Positions 33,521 to 43,291 of a DNA stretch of 64,000 nucleotides are shown piece after piece. Every line of letters begins with the position of its first letter. Position 1 is the first letter of the stretch. The notes beneath the pieces are model-generated. The model saw only the letters and a list, made by a program, of their open reading frames with translations, was not told where the DNA came from and did not search any database. The stretch covers positions 124,001-188,000 of the forward strand of contig JBDWSF010000037.1 in the NCBI GenBank assembly GCA_039985655.1, written 5' to 3'. This DNA is from Postechiella sp039985655 (GTDB lineage: Bacteria; Bacteroidota; Bacteroidia; Flavobacteriales; Flavobacteriaceae). Both the position numbers and the translations under genes were made by a program.

Positions 33521-35002
33521 TTAATTTTTAGTTAAAGTTAGCGCATCGAAATTGAGAGCTGGATTCCTCATTTCTACTTTTAATTCATAAACCCCTGCTT
33601 CTAATTCAATCTCACCGCCTAGTTGGTTCGTATAACTACTCCAACTTCCTGTTCCTGTAGCTTGAAAAACTAATTTTTCTTCTTCATCAAACTTTAAAAC
33701 TAATTGACCAACTGTACCATTCTGAGAAGATATTGAAAAATTAACCGTATAAGATCCTGTTTCTAATACCTCTACGGTATAAGCTAACCATTCACCATCA
33801 TTAGTCCAACCCACATTAAAACCAGGAGAAGGACCTCCACTAATGTCTACGCCTTCATCTCTATAAGTGTTACCTCTGTTATTAGTATCTTTATCACTAT
33901 ACGCTACACCTGCACCACCTGTATTATAATTTTCTGCTTGCAAGGTTCCTGGAAACTCTATTATCCCATCATAAGTTCCCGAAAGGCTTATTATTTTACT
34001 AGTAGTTTCTATCGTTAAATTATAAACCCCTGGAGCTGTCGTTACTAATTGAAAATTATCATTCCCATCATCACTTACTTTCATTAAGGCTGAAACCACA
34101 TCGAAAGAAGAAAAACCGTATTGTTCTTCTGACGATAAACTAGGTTCTTTAAAAGCTCTAAACACCTCACCTGCACTAAAACTAATATTCTGAGCAACAT
34201 ATTTACCTGGCTCAACAGCTGCTATGGTAATAAACGAAGATTCGTCCCACCCTGTAGACTCTGCTAGCAAATAAATAGGGTCAAGTGCAAAATCTTGTGG
34301 AACAAATGTTATTTCCCCTATCAAAGGCGTCGTATCCAAGATAGCATTGCTGTCAACGATTGGACTAAAACTCATTTTGTATGAAAGTGTATAACTTTTA
34401 TTTACATCTAAATTAGAAGCTTCAATAATTAATACGCCGTCCTCAACATTATTTTCATCAGAAATATCAGATGTAATTTCATTTCCATTTTCATCAGTTA
34501 AAGAGAACTCTAATCCATCTTTATACTTCATAACATCATTGTTTAACGCTTTCCAACTGAAGGTTAGACTATTTACATTGACACCATCTGTAGGTGTAAC
34601 AATTGGTTTAGACAAAAACATATTTCTAGCTATCCAATCTTTAGAAACTGGAAGTAAATCTGCATAAAGTTTTACCGATTGGTTATCATTTACATCTATA
34701 CTAAATATTTCGAAGTTATAAGGCTGTCCAGAATCAAGTTCTGTTACCACAATAGTATCTATAGCCGTATCAAAAACAATCTCTTCTGTTCCATAATTTA
34801 TTATTGTTTTGTTGGCTTTATTGTCTGTAGGTTTTTCCCATGCCATGTAAACTTTTTCTATACCTATGTAAGTTCTTAAACTGTCTATCCTACCTGGGTA
34901 TATTGTTTCTGTAAGGTACTCGCTGTGTTTATCATTTAAATCATCACAAGAAAAACAAACCATTAAGAGCATGGTTACTATAATTAAATTACTAAATTTC
35001 AT
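33521..35002 (-). CDS. Surface glycan-binding lipoprotein (DUF4998-like, SusE/F-like, CBM6)
   Basis: 493 residues with a lipoprotein signal (VCFSC, Cys19). An N-terminal DUF4998-like domain (about 25-110; YPGRIDSLRTYIGIEKVYM) precedes an Ig-like region (120-230). Next is a SusE/SusF-type starch-binding-like domain (about 240-345; YLLAESTGWDES, GVYNLTIETTSK). A C-terminal CBM6 follows (355-493; TNDGEWLAYTVEVLETGSY). It sits in the PUL where SusE-type binding proteins usually lie, so it probably captures the glycan at the cell surface for SusC/SusD. The CBM6 is unusual in this position and matches the module type on the enzymes. Confidence 0.8.
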   Translation of the reverse strand: MKFSNLIIVTMLLMVCFSCDDLNDKHSEYLTETIYPGRIDSLRTYIGIEKVYMAWEKPTDNKANKTIINYGTEEIVFDTAIDTIVVTELDSGQPYNFEIFSIDVNDNQSVKLYADLLPVSKDWIARNMFLSKPIVTPTDGVNVNSLTFSWKALNNDVMKYKDGLEFSLTDENGNEITSDISDENNVEDGVLIIEASNLDVNKSYTLSYKMSFSPIVDSNAILDTTPLIGEITFVPQDFALDPIYLLAESTGWDESSFITIAAVEPGKYVAQNISFSAGEVFRAFKEPSLSSEEQYGFSSFDVVSALMKVSDDGNDNFQLVTTAPGVYNLTIETTSKIISLSGTYDGIIEFPGTLQAENYNTGGAGVAYSDKDTNNRGNTYRDEGVDISGGPSPGFNVGWTNDGEWLAYTVEVLETGSYTVNFSISSQNGTVGQLVLKFDEEEKLVFQATGTGSWSSYTNQLGGEIELEAGVYELKVEMRNPALNFDALTLTKN

Positions 35003-35050
35003 AATATTATATTTTTATATTAAAATAACATTTTACAGTAATCCAAAATT

Positions 35051-36379
35051 TTAATTTGGATTACCATAAATAGATAATTCTGAGGCATAACAAGTTCCGT
35101 TAGCTTCGTCGAAACGTTGAAGGCCTCTATATTCCAAGTATCTAAAAGGTTTTGTAAACCTAGGATCTTCTTCATAAGTAATGAAATGATGACCAGCTAA
35201 TGCTTCTTGTTCTGCTTCAATCTCATCAAATGGTTTAACAATAATTGCTTTTCGTGCACGTTCCCAATTTATCTTATCATTACTTATCCATAATTCAAAG
35301 ATCTCAACGTTTCCATTGTTGTAAGCATTTCCAGATTGATCTTTACCATCTTTTATCTGATCCCAATCTTGTTGCCATACCCTAAAACGACTCATGACTA
35401 CTTCTTCTCCTAAATCGATATAATAAGAAAACGGTATGCTTCCAGTAATACCTGTACTAAAAAAGTTCTTATTTCTTAGAATACCATCATCTAAAATTCC
35501 GTCCCAAAAGAATTGAATTTCACCTTCAGGGTTTCTCTCTTCTGCATTCCAATTACCTTGAAAACCACCTTCTTTTTCTGATCTAAGAACCGTTCGAGTC
35601 TGTGTTATTTCCACACCAAAGTCATCTAGTTCTACCCAAGTTTCATTCATCTCATCTGGAAGTAAGTCATTACTTAAAAAAGAAAACTTAGATTTATCTA
35701 GTAAAACATCTCCTAGTGGTGTTATGTTAAAAACTTTTGCTGATGTTTTATTCTCAAAATCGTCTTCAACAAAAACAGAAATATCTAGAGGTGTAGTTCC
35801 TAACCCATCAATTAAAATCTTTTCAGATAATAAGTTACTAGCAAATTTCTTATTTACTGTAAAATTATTTATGGTATAACTCACTCCAATAACGACACTC
35901 TCCCTTTCAGTATTTTCCCACTTAACAAAAACACTTGAAAAAGACGGAATGACCTCTACTGCATCTAAAACAAGCTGTGTTGTTGGTGTTAAAGGCGTTA
36001 CCTCTTGAATTATTGGTTTAGATTCATTACCACTACGATCTACAGTAATAAGTTCTACAGTATATGGTTTTAAAGAACCTAAACCATCTATTTTTAAAGA
36101 ATCGGTATAAAAGCTACTAGATCTAAAAATAGTTTTATCGTTATCTAGCTTATAAACAGCCTTTACAAGTAAAACATCTTCATCTCCTGGTACTTCATAG
36201 AAAAATGTTCCTCCGCCATTATTTGGTTTGAACGTTACATTAGTAACTTCATCTGGAGGTGTAGTATCAGAACTTGTTTCATCGTCATTACAAGAATAAA
36301 GCACTATTAACATACCAAAGCATAAAAAAGTAAAAGACTTTATAATATATAACTTATAATTTATCATATTTTTTTTCAT
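35051..36379 (-). CDS. DUF4959/DUF5126/DUF5000-type surface lipoprotein
   Basis: The 442-residue lipoprotein (VLYSC, Cys30) has an N-terminal DUF4959-like domain (PPDEVTNVTFKPNNGGGTF), a middle fibronectin-like part, and a C-terminal discoidin-like domain (about 290-440; PFSYYIDLGEEVVMSRFRVW, FRYLEYRGLQRF). This three-part plan is common directly after susD in Bacteroidota PULs; the role is thought to be surface glycan binding. It lies 24 bases after susD and 48 before the next lipoprotein gene. Confidence 0.85.
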   Translation of the reverse strand: MKKNMINYKLYIIKSFTFLCFGMLIVLYSCNDDETSSDTTPPDEVTNVTFKPNNGGGTFFYEVPGDEDVLLVKAVYKLDNDKTIFRSSSFYTDSLKIDGLGSLKPYTVELITVDRSGNESKPIIQEVTPLTPTTQLVLDAVEVIPSFSSVFVKWENTERESVVIGVSYTINNFTVNKKFASNLLSEKILIDGLGTTPLDISVFVEDDFENKTSAKVFNITPLGDVLLDKSKFSFLSNDLLPDEMNETWVELDDFGVEITQTRTVLRSEKEGGFQGNWNAEERNPEGEIQFFWDGILDDGILRNKNFFSTGITGSIPFSYYIDLGEEVVMSRFRVWQQDWDQIKDGKDQSGNAYNNGNVEIFELWISNDKINWERARKAIIVKPFDEIEAEQEALAGHHFITYEEDPRFTKPFRYLEYRGLQRFDEANGTCYASELSIYGNPN

Positions 36380-36403
36380 AATTATTCTTACTTAATTAAT
36401 AAT

Positions 36404-38344
36404 TTATCTATCCCAACCTGGGTTTTGGATTAAGTTAGAGTTTAGTCTTAATTCGTCTAATTTAATAGGAAATAAATAATCGCGCGGCGTTATCCATTCA
36501 CGTGTTTGTTTTGTTGTCAATTTGTAAAATTCACTCGTTAAACTTTTCTCAACATTCCAACCAAGAATTGGTGCTTTAAAAAACTCAGATGCACGTTTCC
36601 ATCTACGAATATCATCATAACGATGCCCTTCAAAACTTAACTCGATCAACCTTTCTGTTTGAATAATATCTCTTAATCCAACTTTATCTGTATGTTTTCC
36701 TGTATTATTAACAATATTAGCATCACTATATACTGTTTCAATATTAGGAATCCCTGCCCGCGTTCTAATAATATTTAAATCATCATAAACACGTTGTTCT
36801 GGTCCACTATATTCATTACGAGCTTCTGCCCGCATAAGATATAATTCTGATAATCTCATTATTGCTCTAGGATAGAATGTCGTTGTTTGCCACCTTTGAT
36901 CTGATGTTGTTTCTGGATGTCCAAACTTTTTTATACCAATACCTGTCCATAAATAATCAGTTGGATGAATTTTTCCTCCTGGGCTCTCACCATCTCGCAT
37001 TTTTAAATTTTGCCTTACTTGTTGTGATCTCCAAATACCTCTATCTGTACCCAACCAAGCATAAAAGCGAGGTTCTCTATTTAAATATAGGTTAACTGTA
37101 CGTTCAAGTGGCTGTAAATACCCTCTGAAATAATCATCATCATCTGGTATTTCCCCAATGCTTAATCTATTATCATAATTAAATGTTTTGTCATTATTAA
37201 TAGGAACTCCATTTTTAGTGTAAAATAATTCTGTCATACGATGACTAGCCGCCATCCATTGCCAAGCGTTATTTGTCTCTAAGCTTCCTTCTAAACGAAT
37301 ACCAGTTGTTGTTTGAAAAGTATTACCAGTATTTCTATCATCTATATTAGAAAGCCCCCAAATAAGCTCATTATTCCAAGGTTCTACAATAGCAAATCTT
37401 AGACTATATGCATACTTCATAACACCAGATTTTTCCCAATCTTCAGCAGTGTCAAAAGCATAAGGCACTTCATTGTAAACGTACATTGATTTCCCTACAG
37501 TTAATGCCTGAGTAATAGCTTCTTCTGTAGCATCTAGTGCCAGTTTCCATTTTTCAGGGTCTTGTTCTAAATTAAAATAGGGTACGCCATCTTCATTTAA
37601 AAACGAGCTATAAAATTCAGAATTCCCATTAAAAAATGGGCTTGCAGCATACATAAGGATCTTAGCCTTAACACTCATTGCTATCGTTTTATCTATTTGA
37701 CCATCAAATGATGGTGTTCTTCTATCATCCAAATCTGCAATAGCTTCTTCAATTAAATTAAGAACATAATCAAAACATACATCTACAGTTTGTCTATACT
37801 GTTTTACTGATTCAGGGTCATCAGATGGTGTTAGATTTTCGTCGGCTATTATAATAGGTCCATACTTATTTATTAAGTAAAAGTGATAAAAGCCTTTAAG
37901 AAATTTAACTTGAGCAATCCAATCCGTTCTTTCTGATTCTGTTATATCTGGCACTTCAGAAATACTATTCAAAAATGTATTACAAACTCGTATACCATCA
38001 TAAAGTGCTGTTCCCGCTAGTCTACCATCCCAAAAATTCAAAATAGGATCATTAGTACCTTGAAAACCACCTTTCATTAGGTTTATCCCTCTATTTCTAT
38101 CAATATAATCTGGATCTAATCTTGGAAGAAATTCATCACCAGCGGTTTGCATGGTATTGTTTACATTGTCATTATAAGGCATGAAACTATAACAAGTCGC
38201 TAAAGCTGAAAAAGCTTTTGCTTTTGTTTGAAACAAATGTTCCACTTCTACCGTATTGTCTGGCACAACATCAAGATATTCTGAACATGATGCACCTAAC
38301 AATAAAATTGCAAGGATTTTTATATATTTAATAAATTTTCTCAT
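36404..38344 (-). CDS. SusD/RagB-family glycan-binding lipoprotein
   Basis: The 646-residue outer-membrane lipoprotein (GASCSEYLDVVPDNTVE, Cys20) forms the lid of the SusC channel. It has the usual N-terminal helical TPR region (FSALATCYSFMP, IAQVKFLKGFYHFYLINKYG) and the C-terminal signature (YDDLNIIRTRAGIPN, IIQTERLIELSFEGHRYDD). It ends in a tryptophan-containing NPGWDR as expected. It follows susC by 30 bases. Ligand residues cannot be assigned. Confidence 0.97.
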   Translation of the reverse strand: MRKFIKYIKILAILLLGASCSEYLDVVPDNTVEVEHLFQTKAKAFSALATCYSFMPYNDNVNNTMQTAGDEFLPRLDPDYIDRNRGINLMKGGFQGTNDPILNFWDGRLAGTALYDGIRVCNTFLNSISEVPDITESERTDWIAQVKFLKGFYHFYLINKYGPIIIADENLTPSDDPESVKQYRQTVDVCFDYVLNLIEEAIADLDDRRTPSFDGQIDKTIAMSVKAKILMYAASPFFNGNSEFYSSFLNEDGVPYFNLEQDPEKWKLALDATEEAITQALTVGKSMYVYNEVPYAFDTAEDWEKSGVMKYAYSLRFAIVEPWNNELIWGLSNIDDRNTGNTFQTTTGIRLEGSLETNNAWQWMAASHRMTELFYTKNGVPINNDKTFNYDNRLSIGEIPDDDDYFRGYLQPLERTVNLYLNREPRFYAWLGTDRGIWRSQQVRQNLKMRDGESPGGKIHPTDYLWTGIGIKKFGHPETTSDQRWQTTTFYPRAIMRLSELYLMRAEARNEYSGPEQRVYDDLNIIRTRAGIPNIETVYSDANIVNNTGKHTDKVGLRDIIQTERLIELSFEGHRYDDIRRWKRASEFFKAPILGWNVEKSLTSEFYKLTTKQTREWITPRDYLFPIKLDELRLNSNLIQNPGWDR

Positions 38345-38374
38345 ATTTCTTTATTTTTTTTAAATAACTTAATG

Positions 38375-41300
38375 TTATAAAGAGGCTTGTATACCTAAAT
38401 TAATTACTCGCTGTATTGGGTAACCCAATCCGTTACCTCCCATTTCTATATCCCATAAGTCAAATTTACTAATGGTAAATAAATTGGTAGCACTAGCATA
38501 AAATCTTAGCTTTTTTAAATTTAATTTCTTCAACACATCGTCAGGTAAAGTAAAACCTGTTTCTATATTTTTAAGCCTTAAAAAAGAACCATCTCTTAGC
38601 CACCAAGTAGATCTTTCAGTATTATTACCTACTTGAGCAGCAGATAACCTAGGCCAAAATGCATCTGGGTCTGGATTATTTATACTCCAAAAATCATTTG
38701 CTACAACTTGTAAAGCATTACGTCTGCCTACAAACGGAGCAATAGCTTCTGAATCTATGAAAAAAGATGATTGAGCAGATCCTTGAAAAAAGAAAGAAAA
38801 ATCAAACCCCTTGTAGCCTGTAGTTATACCAAAACCATAAATAATTTCGGGACTTGTTGGTCTACCTATAGCAACTTGGTCATTATCATCTATAAGACCA
38901 TCTCCATTAATATCTTTATATTTAATATCACCCGCTTGATATGGACCAAATGTTTGTTCTGGAGAATTATCAATTTCATTTTGATCGACAAATAAACGTT
39001 CTGCCACTAATCCCCATTCTTGATTTACAGAATGCCCTCTACGATCTTGATAATCATAAAGCTGTTGACTTTCGTTTTCAACGATTTCACTTGTTGCATA
39101 GGTAAATGTAGAACGTCCACTTATCCAAAAATCTTGATCAAAAGAATAGTTAAAATCTAAAGAGGCATCGATACCTTTAGACTTTGCTTTTCCTACATTT
39201 CCAAAAATATCTGCCGATAACCCTAAAGAACTTGGAATAAAATCACGTTGTAAATAAATATCTGATCTGTTTTCTTTAAAGAAATCTACATTAAAATTAA
39301 TAAAATTGGCGATACTCATTTCTAAGCCTAAATTAAACTTCTCTGCAACTTCCCAAGTTATTAACGTATTTGCATACCTATCGACCGAATATCCAGAGTT
39401 AGAGTTTTGAAAATTACTTCCCCATGTATATCCATTTCCTGATGTGTTTACTTCTGATAAAAAGAAAAAACGAGCATCGGCTGAAGTTATATTATCATTT
39501 CCTACTAAACCATAAGTGAATTTTAATTTCATAGTATCAATAACATCTTCTAAACCTTTCCAATACGATTCGTTAGACATTAAATAACCAAAACCTACTG
39601 CTGGAAAAAAACCATAACGTTCCTTATCTGCAAATTTCTCAGATCCATTATAGCCAAAATTAGCTTCAAATAAATACCTAGAGTCATAACCGTAGGTAAA
39701 CCTACCAGAAATACCATTGTTACGAGACGGTAAAGTAGAATATCTACCATTCCCTGTTCCTTGATTCATCTTTTCTTCAGCTCGACCAACCAATAAACCA
39801 CTAACAGCGTGCTTCTCATTAAATGTTTTGTTATATAATAAACGTCCTTCAAAATAATTACGAGAATTAGAATCCCTAGAAACATTTGCGTCTCCTAAAG
39901 CTTCTGATCCATTTGTATTAATTTGTTCTAAAGTATAAGTATCTGTAACTTGATCATAATCCTTCCATCTATAATAAAAAGGCTCATAGCTTCTTGTTGA
40001 CGAAAACTCTCCAAAAGATTGAATTGTAAAGTTCCCTGTAAAGGTCAGGTTATCATTTATCTTTGATTCTAATGTCAATTGAGATAACACAGTAGTTGAA
40101 AAATAATCTTCAAATCCTTTCACACTTTCTGCATATGGATTTACGAATTCTCCATTATCAGCATTACCAAATAAAATATGCCTAGTAAAAAGATTTGCTT
40201 CATCAGGCGCATAAAATTTAGGGAATTCAACAGGATTAATAGACATGACACTTTCAAAAACATCTGCTCCAGATATAAGGGGAGTATTTGCTCTCCTAAA
40301 GTCTGAATTAATTTTCAAGCCTATCTTGGTCTTTGGACTTAATTTAATATTTAAATTAGAACGAAGATTATATTTATCTATTTGAATATTAGAATTAAAG
40401 TCATTCTTTTTATCGACAGATAAAAGTCCATTATCTCTGTTATAGGAAGCAGCTAAATAATAATTAACAACTTTACCTCCACCAGTTACATTTATATTAT
40501 ACCTCGTATTAATTGCTTGGGTTTTAAACAATTCATCATACCAATTTACATTTGGATATGCGTAAGGATTCAGATTGTTTCTTGTGTTTTCAATACGTTG
40601 TGCAGAATAAAAACTACGCGCAAAAGGATTATCATTAAACTGTGCTTGATTATACAGATTCATATAATCGACACCATCAAGGACTTCAGGTATTTGTGTT
40701 GGTTGAGAAAAAGTAGACTCATGTCTAAAAGAAATTACTGCTTTACCTTCTTTTCCTTCTTTTGTTGTTACTAATATAACGCCATTTGCTCCCCTTGCGC
40801 CATAAAGAGATGTTGCTGTAGCATCTTTCATTATAGAAAAACTACCAACGTCGTCTGGCTGTACATTTGCAAGATCACTAGCCGTAATTTCAAACCCGTC
40901 TAAAAGAATAAGTGGGCTTTGCGAATGTCCAAAGGTTGTTATTCCACGGACAAAAAACTCTGCATTATCTTGTCCAGGTTCTCCACTACGTTGATAAGAT
41001 ATCAAACCAGAAACTCGACCTGCTAATGCTGTAGTTAAATTACTAGAAGGCACCTTAAGTTCACTTGGGTTTATAGTTGTGATAGATGCCACAACACTTT
41101 CCTTTTTTTGTTCACCAAAAGCAACAACTACAACTGCATCTAAAGCGGCCGAATCTTCTTTTAATGTTACATTAATAACATTTTGATCATTTATTATAAT
41201 TTTCACATCTGAATAGCCTACATAAGAAAATATTAAAGTCTCTCCTTCAGACACTTTTAATTTATATCCACCATCGAAATCTGTACTTGTACCTTTTATT

Positions 41301-41794
41301 GTTCCTTCTACTAAAACACTTGCCCCAGGTAATGGCACTCCAAATTCATCTGTAACTATACCAGAGATCACTTTCTCTTGAATATCAAAACTAATATTGT
41401 CAACAGGTTTAAGGTTTTGAATTTTGTTTTCAGAATTTAGTTTTAAGATTATTTGCTTGTCAATAACTTTAAAAATGGTATTCGTGTTTACAAACAACTT
41501 CTTTAAAACCTTAGTAACATACTCATTTTCAGATTTTACAGATACTTTCTTCTTGTAATCAATATCATTATCACTATATAAAATCTTAAACTCTGTTAGA
41601 GATTCAATTTCAATTAAAACCCGTTCTATACTTACATTTTCAAGGTTCAGAGTAACTTTTGCCTTTTGAGAGTACAATTCATTAGCTTGAATTTGAAATA
41701 AAGAAACTATTAATAAAAAAGTAGTAAACTTCATTTTTAAGTCAAATTTTAATGGCAAAGGGACATACCTATCCACCATAAATGATTTTTTCAT
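38375..41794 (-). CDS. SusC/RagA TonB-dependent transporter with STN domain
   Basis: 1139 residues. A 20-residue extension precedes the signal core MKFTTFLLIVSLFQI. Domains: STN (about 45-115; LENVSIERVLIEIESLTEF), carboxypeptidase-D-like domain (about 140-225; ISGIVTDEFGVPLPGASVLV), plug (about 230-345; RGITTFGHSQSPLILLDGF, TATSLYGARGANGVI), then the beta-barrel. It imports oligosaccharides across the outer membrane with TonB energy. The STN domain is the part that signals to FecR-type anti-sigma factors, fitting the fecR gene directly upstream. Its leader holds a hairpin and a hexamer repeat. Confidence 0.97.
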   Translation of the reverse strand: MKKSFMVDRYVPLPLKFDLKMKFTTFLLIVSLFQIQANELYSQKAKVTLNLENVSIERVLIEIESLTEFKILYSDNDIDYKKKVSVKSENEYVTKVLKKLFVNTNTIFKVIDKQIILKLNSENKIQNLKPVDNISFDIQEKVISGIVTDEFGVPLPGASVLVEGTIKGTSTDFDGGYKLKVSEGETLIFSYVGYSDVKIIINDQNVINVTLKEDSAALDAVVVVAFGEQKKESVVASITTINPSELKVPSSNLTTALAGRVSGLISYQRSGEPGQDNAEFFVRGITTFGHSQSPLILLDGFEITASDLANVQPDDVGSFSIMKDATATSLYGARGANGVILVTTKEGKEGKAVISFRHESTFSQPTQIPEVLDGVDYMNLYNQAQFNDNPFARSFYSAQRIENTRNNLNPYAYPNVNWYDELFKTQAINTRYNINVTGGGKVVNYYLAASYNRDNGLLSVDKKNDFNSNIQIDKYNLRSNLNIKLSPKTKIGLKINSDFRRANTPLISGADVFESVMSINPVEFPKFYAPDEANLFTRHILFGNADNGEFVNPYAESVKGFEDYFSTTVLSQLTLESKINDNLTFTGNFTIQSFGEFSSTRSYEPFYYRWKDYDQVTDTYTLEQINTNGSEALGDANVSRDSNSRNYFEGRLLYNKTFNEKHAVSGLLVGRAEEKMNQGTGNGRYSTLPSRNNGISGRFTYGYDSRYLFEANFGYNGSEKFADKERYGFFPAVGFGYLMSNESYWKGLEDVIDTMKLKFTYGLVGNDNITSADARFFFLSEVNTSGNGYTWGSNFQNSNSGYSVDRYANTLITWEVAEKFNLGLEMSIANFINFNVDFFKENRSDIYLQRDFIPSSLGLSADIFGNVGKAKSKGIDASLDFNYSFDQDFWISGRSTFTYATSEIVENESQQLYDYQDRRGHSVNQEWGLVAERLFVDQNEIDNSPEQTFGPYQAGDIKYKDINGDGLIDDNDQVAIGRPTSPEIIYGFGITTGYKGFDFSFFFQGSAQSSFFIDSEAIAPFVGRRNALQVVANDFWSINNPDPDAFWPRLSAAQVGNNTERSTWWLRDGSFLRLKNIETGFTLPDDVLKKLNLKKLRFYASATNLFTISKFDLWDIEMGGNGLGYPIQRVINLGIQASL

Positions 41795-41844
41795 ATTTTT
41801 GCATTGTATTTAGTTGTTAATTAATTTTGGCCACTATAAAAAAT

Positions 41845-41869
41845 CGGAAGATGTTCGTAGCATCTTTCG
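41845..41869. terminator. Bidirectional terminator-like hairpin in the susC leader
   Basis: CGGAAGATG, TTCGTAG, CATCTTTCG (8 of 9 pairs) is followed by nine T on the plus strand and, on the minus strand, by ATTTTTT. It lies between fecR and susC, 51 bases before the susC ATG. It would end fecR transcription, or act as an attenuator if the susC promoter is upstream of it. Confidence 0.6.
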
Positions 41870-41972
41870 TTTTTTTTTAAATTTGTTTTTAATAAATAAA
41901 CAAACCCACATAGTGATTTTTTCGAGAATTTTTAATCGGCTTTTAAGTCATTTGTAGTTTTTTATTTAGTTA

Positions 41973-42029
41973 GTTGGTGTTGGTGTTGGTGTTGGTGTTG
42001 GTGTTGGTGTTGGTGTTGGTGTTGGTGTT
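41973..42029. repeat. (GTTGGT)n hexamer tract, about 9.5 units
   Basis: Fifty-seven bases of uninterrupted GTTGGT lie directly against the fecR stop codon (its TAA is 42031-42029), within the susC leader. In the fecR direction the units after the stop would encode Thr-Pro repeats. It is far too short and uniform to be a CRISPR array. Confidence 0.95.
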
Positions 42030-43192
42030 TAATTAATTATTACTTGATTGTTTTTAATACTATACGTTATCGAATAATTTTCGTTAAATGATTTAAGAAC
42101 CTGATCGATGGTCTCAATATCAAAGTTTGCGGTAAAAAACTTATCTCCTAAGACCTTATTATTATTAACAATATCGACATTGTAGTGGCGTTCTAGTATT
42201 TTTATTATTTCATTAAAAGTTGTGTGTCTAAAAACAATTTTGCCATCAATCCATGCAGAATATAACTCAACGTCTACCTTTTCGATTAATGCTTCACTAT
42301 TTTTATTCCAAGTCGCTTTGTAACCAGGCTTTAAATCTATTGCCGTTTCAACGCTATAAGCATTTCTTTTATCATATAAATTAACAGCCCCTTCAACTAA
42401 TACAGTATTAACATTAATATCTTCTATATAAGATGATACATTAAACTTAGTCCCTAATACTCGAATATTAACATCATTTGCATTGACAATGAACGGATGC
42501 TTTGCATCTTTTACTACATCAAAGAAAGCTTCTCCTTCAACATAAACTAAACGATCTTTACCTTCTAGAAACTCGACAGGATATTTAAATGTCGTTCCCG
42601 AATTAAGAAAAACAGTAGTCCCTTCTGATAATTGTATTTCAAACTGCTTACCATAAGGCACATATAATGTGTTATAAACTAATTCTTGTTTCTTTGTATT
42701 ATTTTTAGCTTTATAAACTATTTTTGTTTTATTCTGTGTACCCAATATGGTTCCATCTTTATCTTTTACTTCAAATGTTTTTTCTTCATTTAAAATTTCA
42801 ATTTTCCCATTATCTAATTGAAGCGTAATTGCTTCATTTGGAATATTTAATTTTGGCTGTTCTATTTTATTTCCAAAATATCCGTGTTGGTACCCATAAC
42901 TTAAACCAAGAAATATGATGAATAGCGCTGCATATTTAAAAACAGTATTAAGCCTATATTTGTAGTAAAAGGACTTATCTTTTCGTATCTTCTTAAGTAA
43001 TATTTTCTTAGATTCATCAGTTCCTAAATCATTTAAATTATAGTTAAGAGCATAATTTGTTTGTATATAATCTATAAATAATAATTTATTTCTAGGAAAA
43101 TTCAACCACTCCAAAAGCATAGACTCCTCATTATCAGATATTGAGCTAGTAATATATTTGACTATGAGTTTTTTTATTTTTGGTTTTATCAT
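42029..43192 (-). CDS. FecR-family anti-sigma factor
   Basis: The 387-residue inner-membrane regulator has a cytosolic N-terminal part (about 1-80; ISDNEESMLLEWLN), one membrane helix (YAALFIIFLGLSYGY), a periplasmic FecR domain (about 170-275; VPYGKQFEIQLSEGTTVFL, YVEGEAFFDVV, LGTKFNVSSY) and a C-terminal DUF4974-type domain (about 318-387; FRHTTFNEIIKILERHY). It holds the ECF sigma factor until SusC binds substrate. It is divergent from the sigma gene, with 99 bases between. The stop codon abuts a hexamer repeat. Confidence 0.95.
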   Translation of the reverse strand: MIKPKIKKLIVKYITSSISDNEESMLLEWLNFPRNKLLFIDYIQTNYALNYNLNDLGTDESKKILLKKIRKDKSFYYKYRLNTVFKYAALFIIFLGLSYGYQHGYFGNKIEQPKLNIPNEAITLQLDNGKIEILNEEKTFEVKDKDGTILGTQNKTKIVYKAKNNTKKQELVYNTLYVPYGKQFEIQLSEGTTVFLNSGTTFKYPVEFLEGKDRLVYVEGEAFFDVVKDAKHPFIVNANDVNIRVLGTKFNVSSYIEDINVNTVLVEGAVNLYDKRNAYSVETAIDLKPGYKATWNKNSEALIEKVDVELYSAWIDGKIVFRHTTFNEIIKILERHYNVDIVNNNKVLGDKFFTANFDIETIDQVLKSFNENYSITYSIKNNQVIIN

Positions 43193-43291
43193 TTTGATAC
43201 TTTAAGTTAGCATTCAATTAGTATAACAATGCCTATTTCTAAAACCCTACCTATTTTATTTTTTTTTATTAAATTTTAATTATAATTAAGA

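Noticed and set aside
41973..42029. CRISPR-like repeat array
   Set aside because: It is a pure hexamer microsatellite without spacers, and no cas gene is present.
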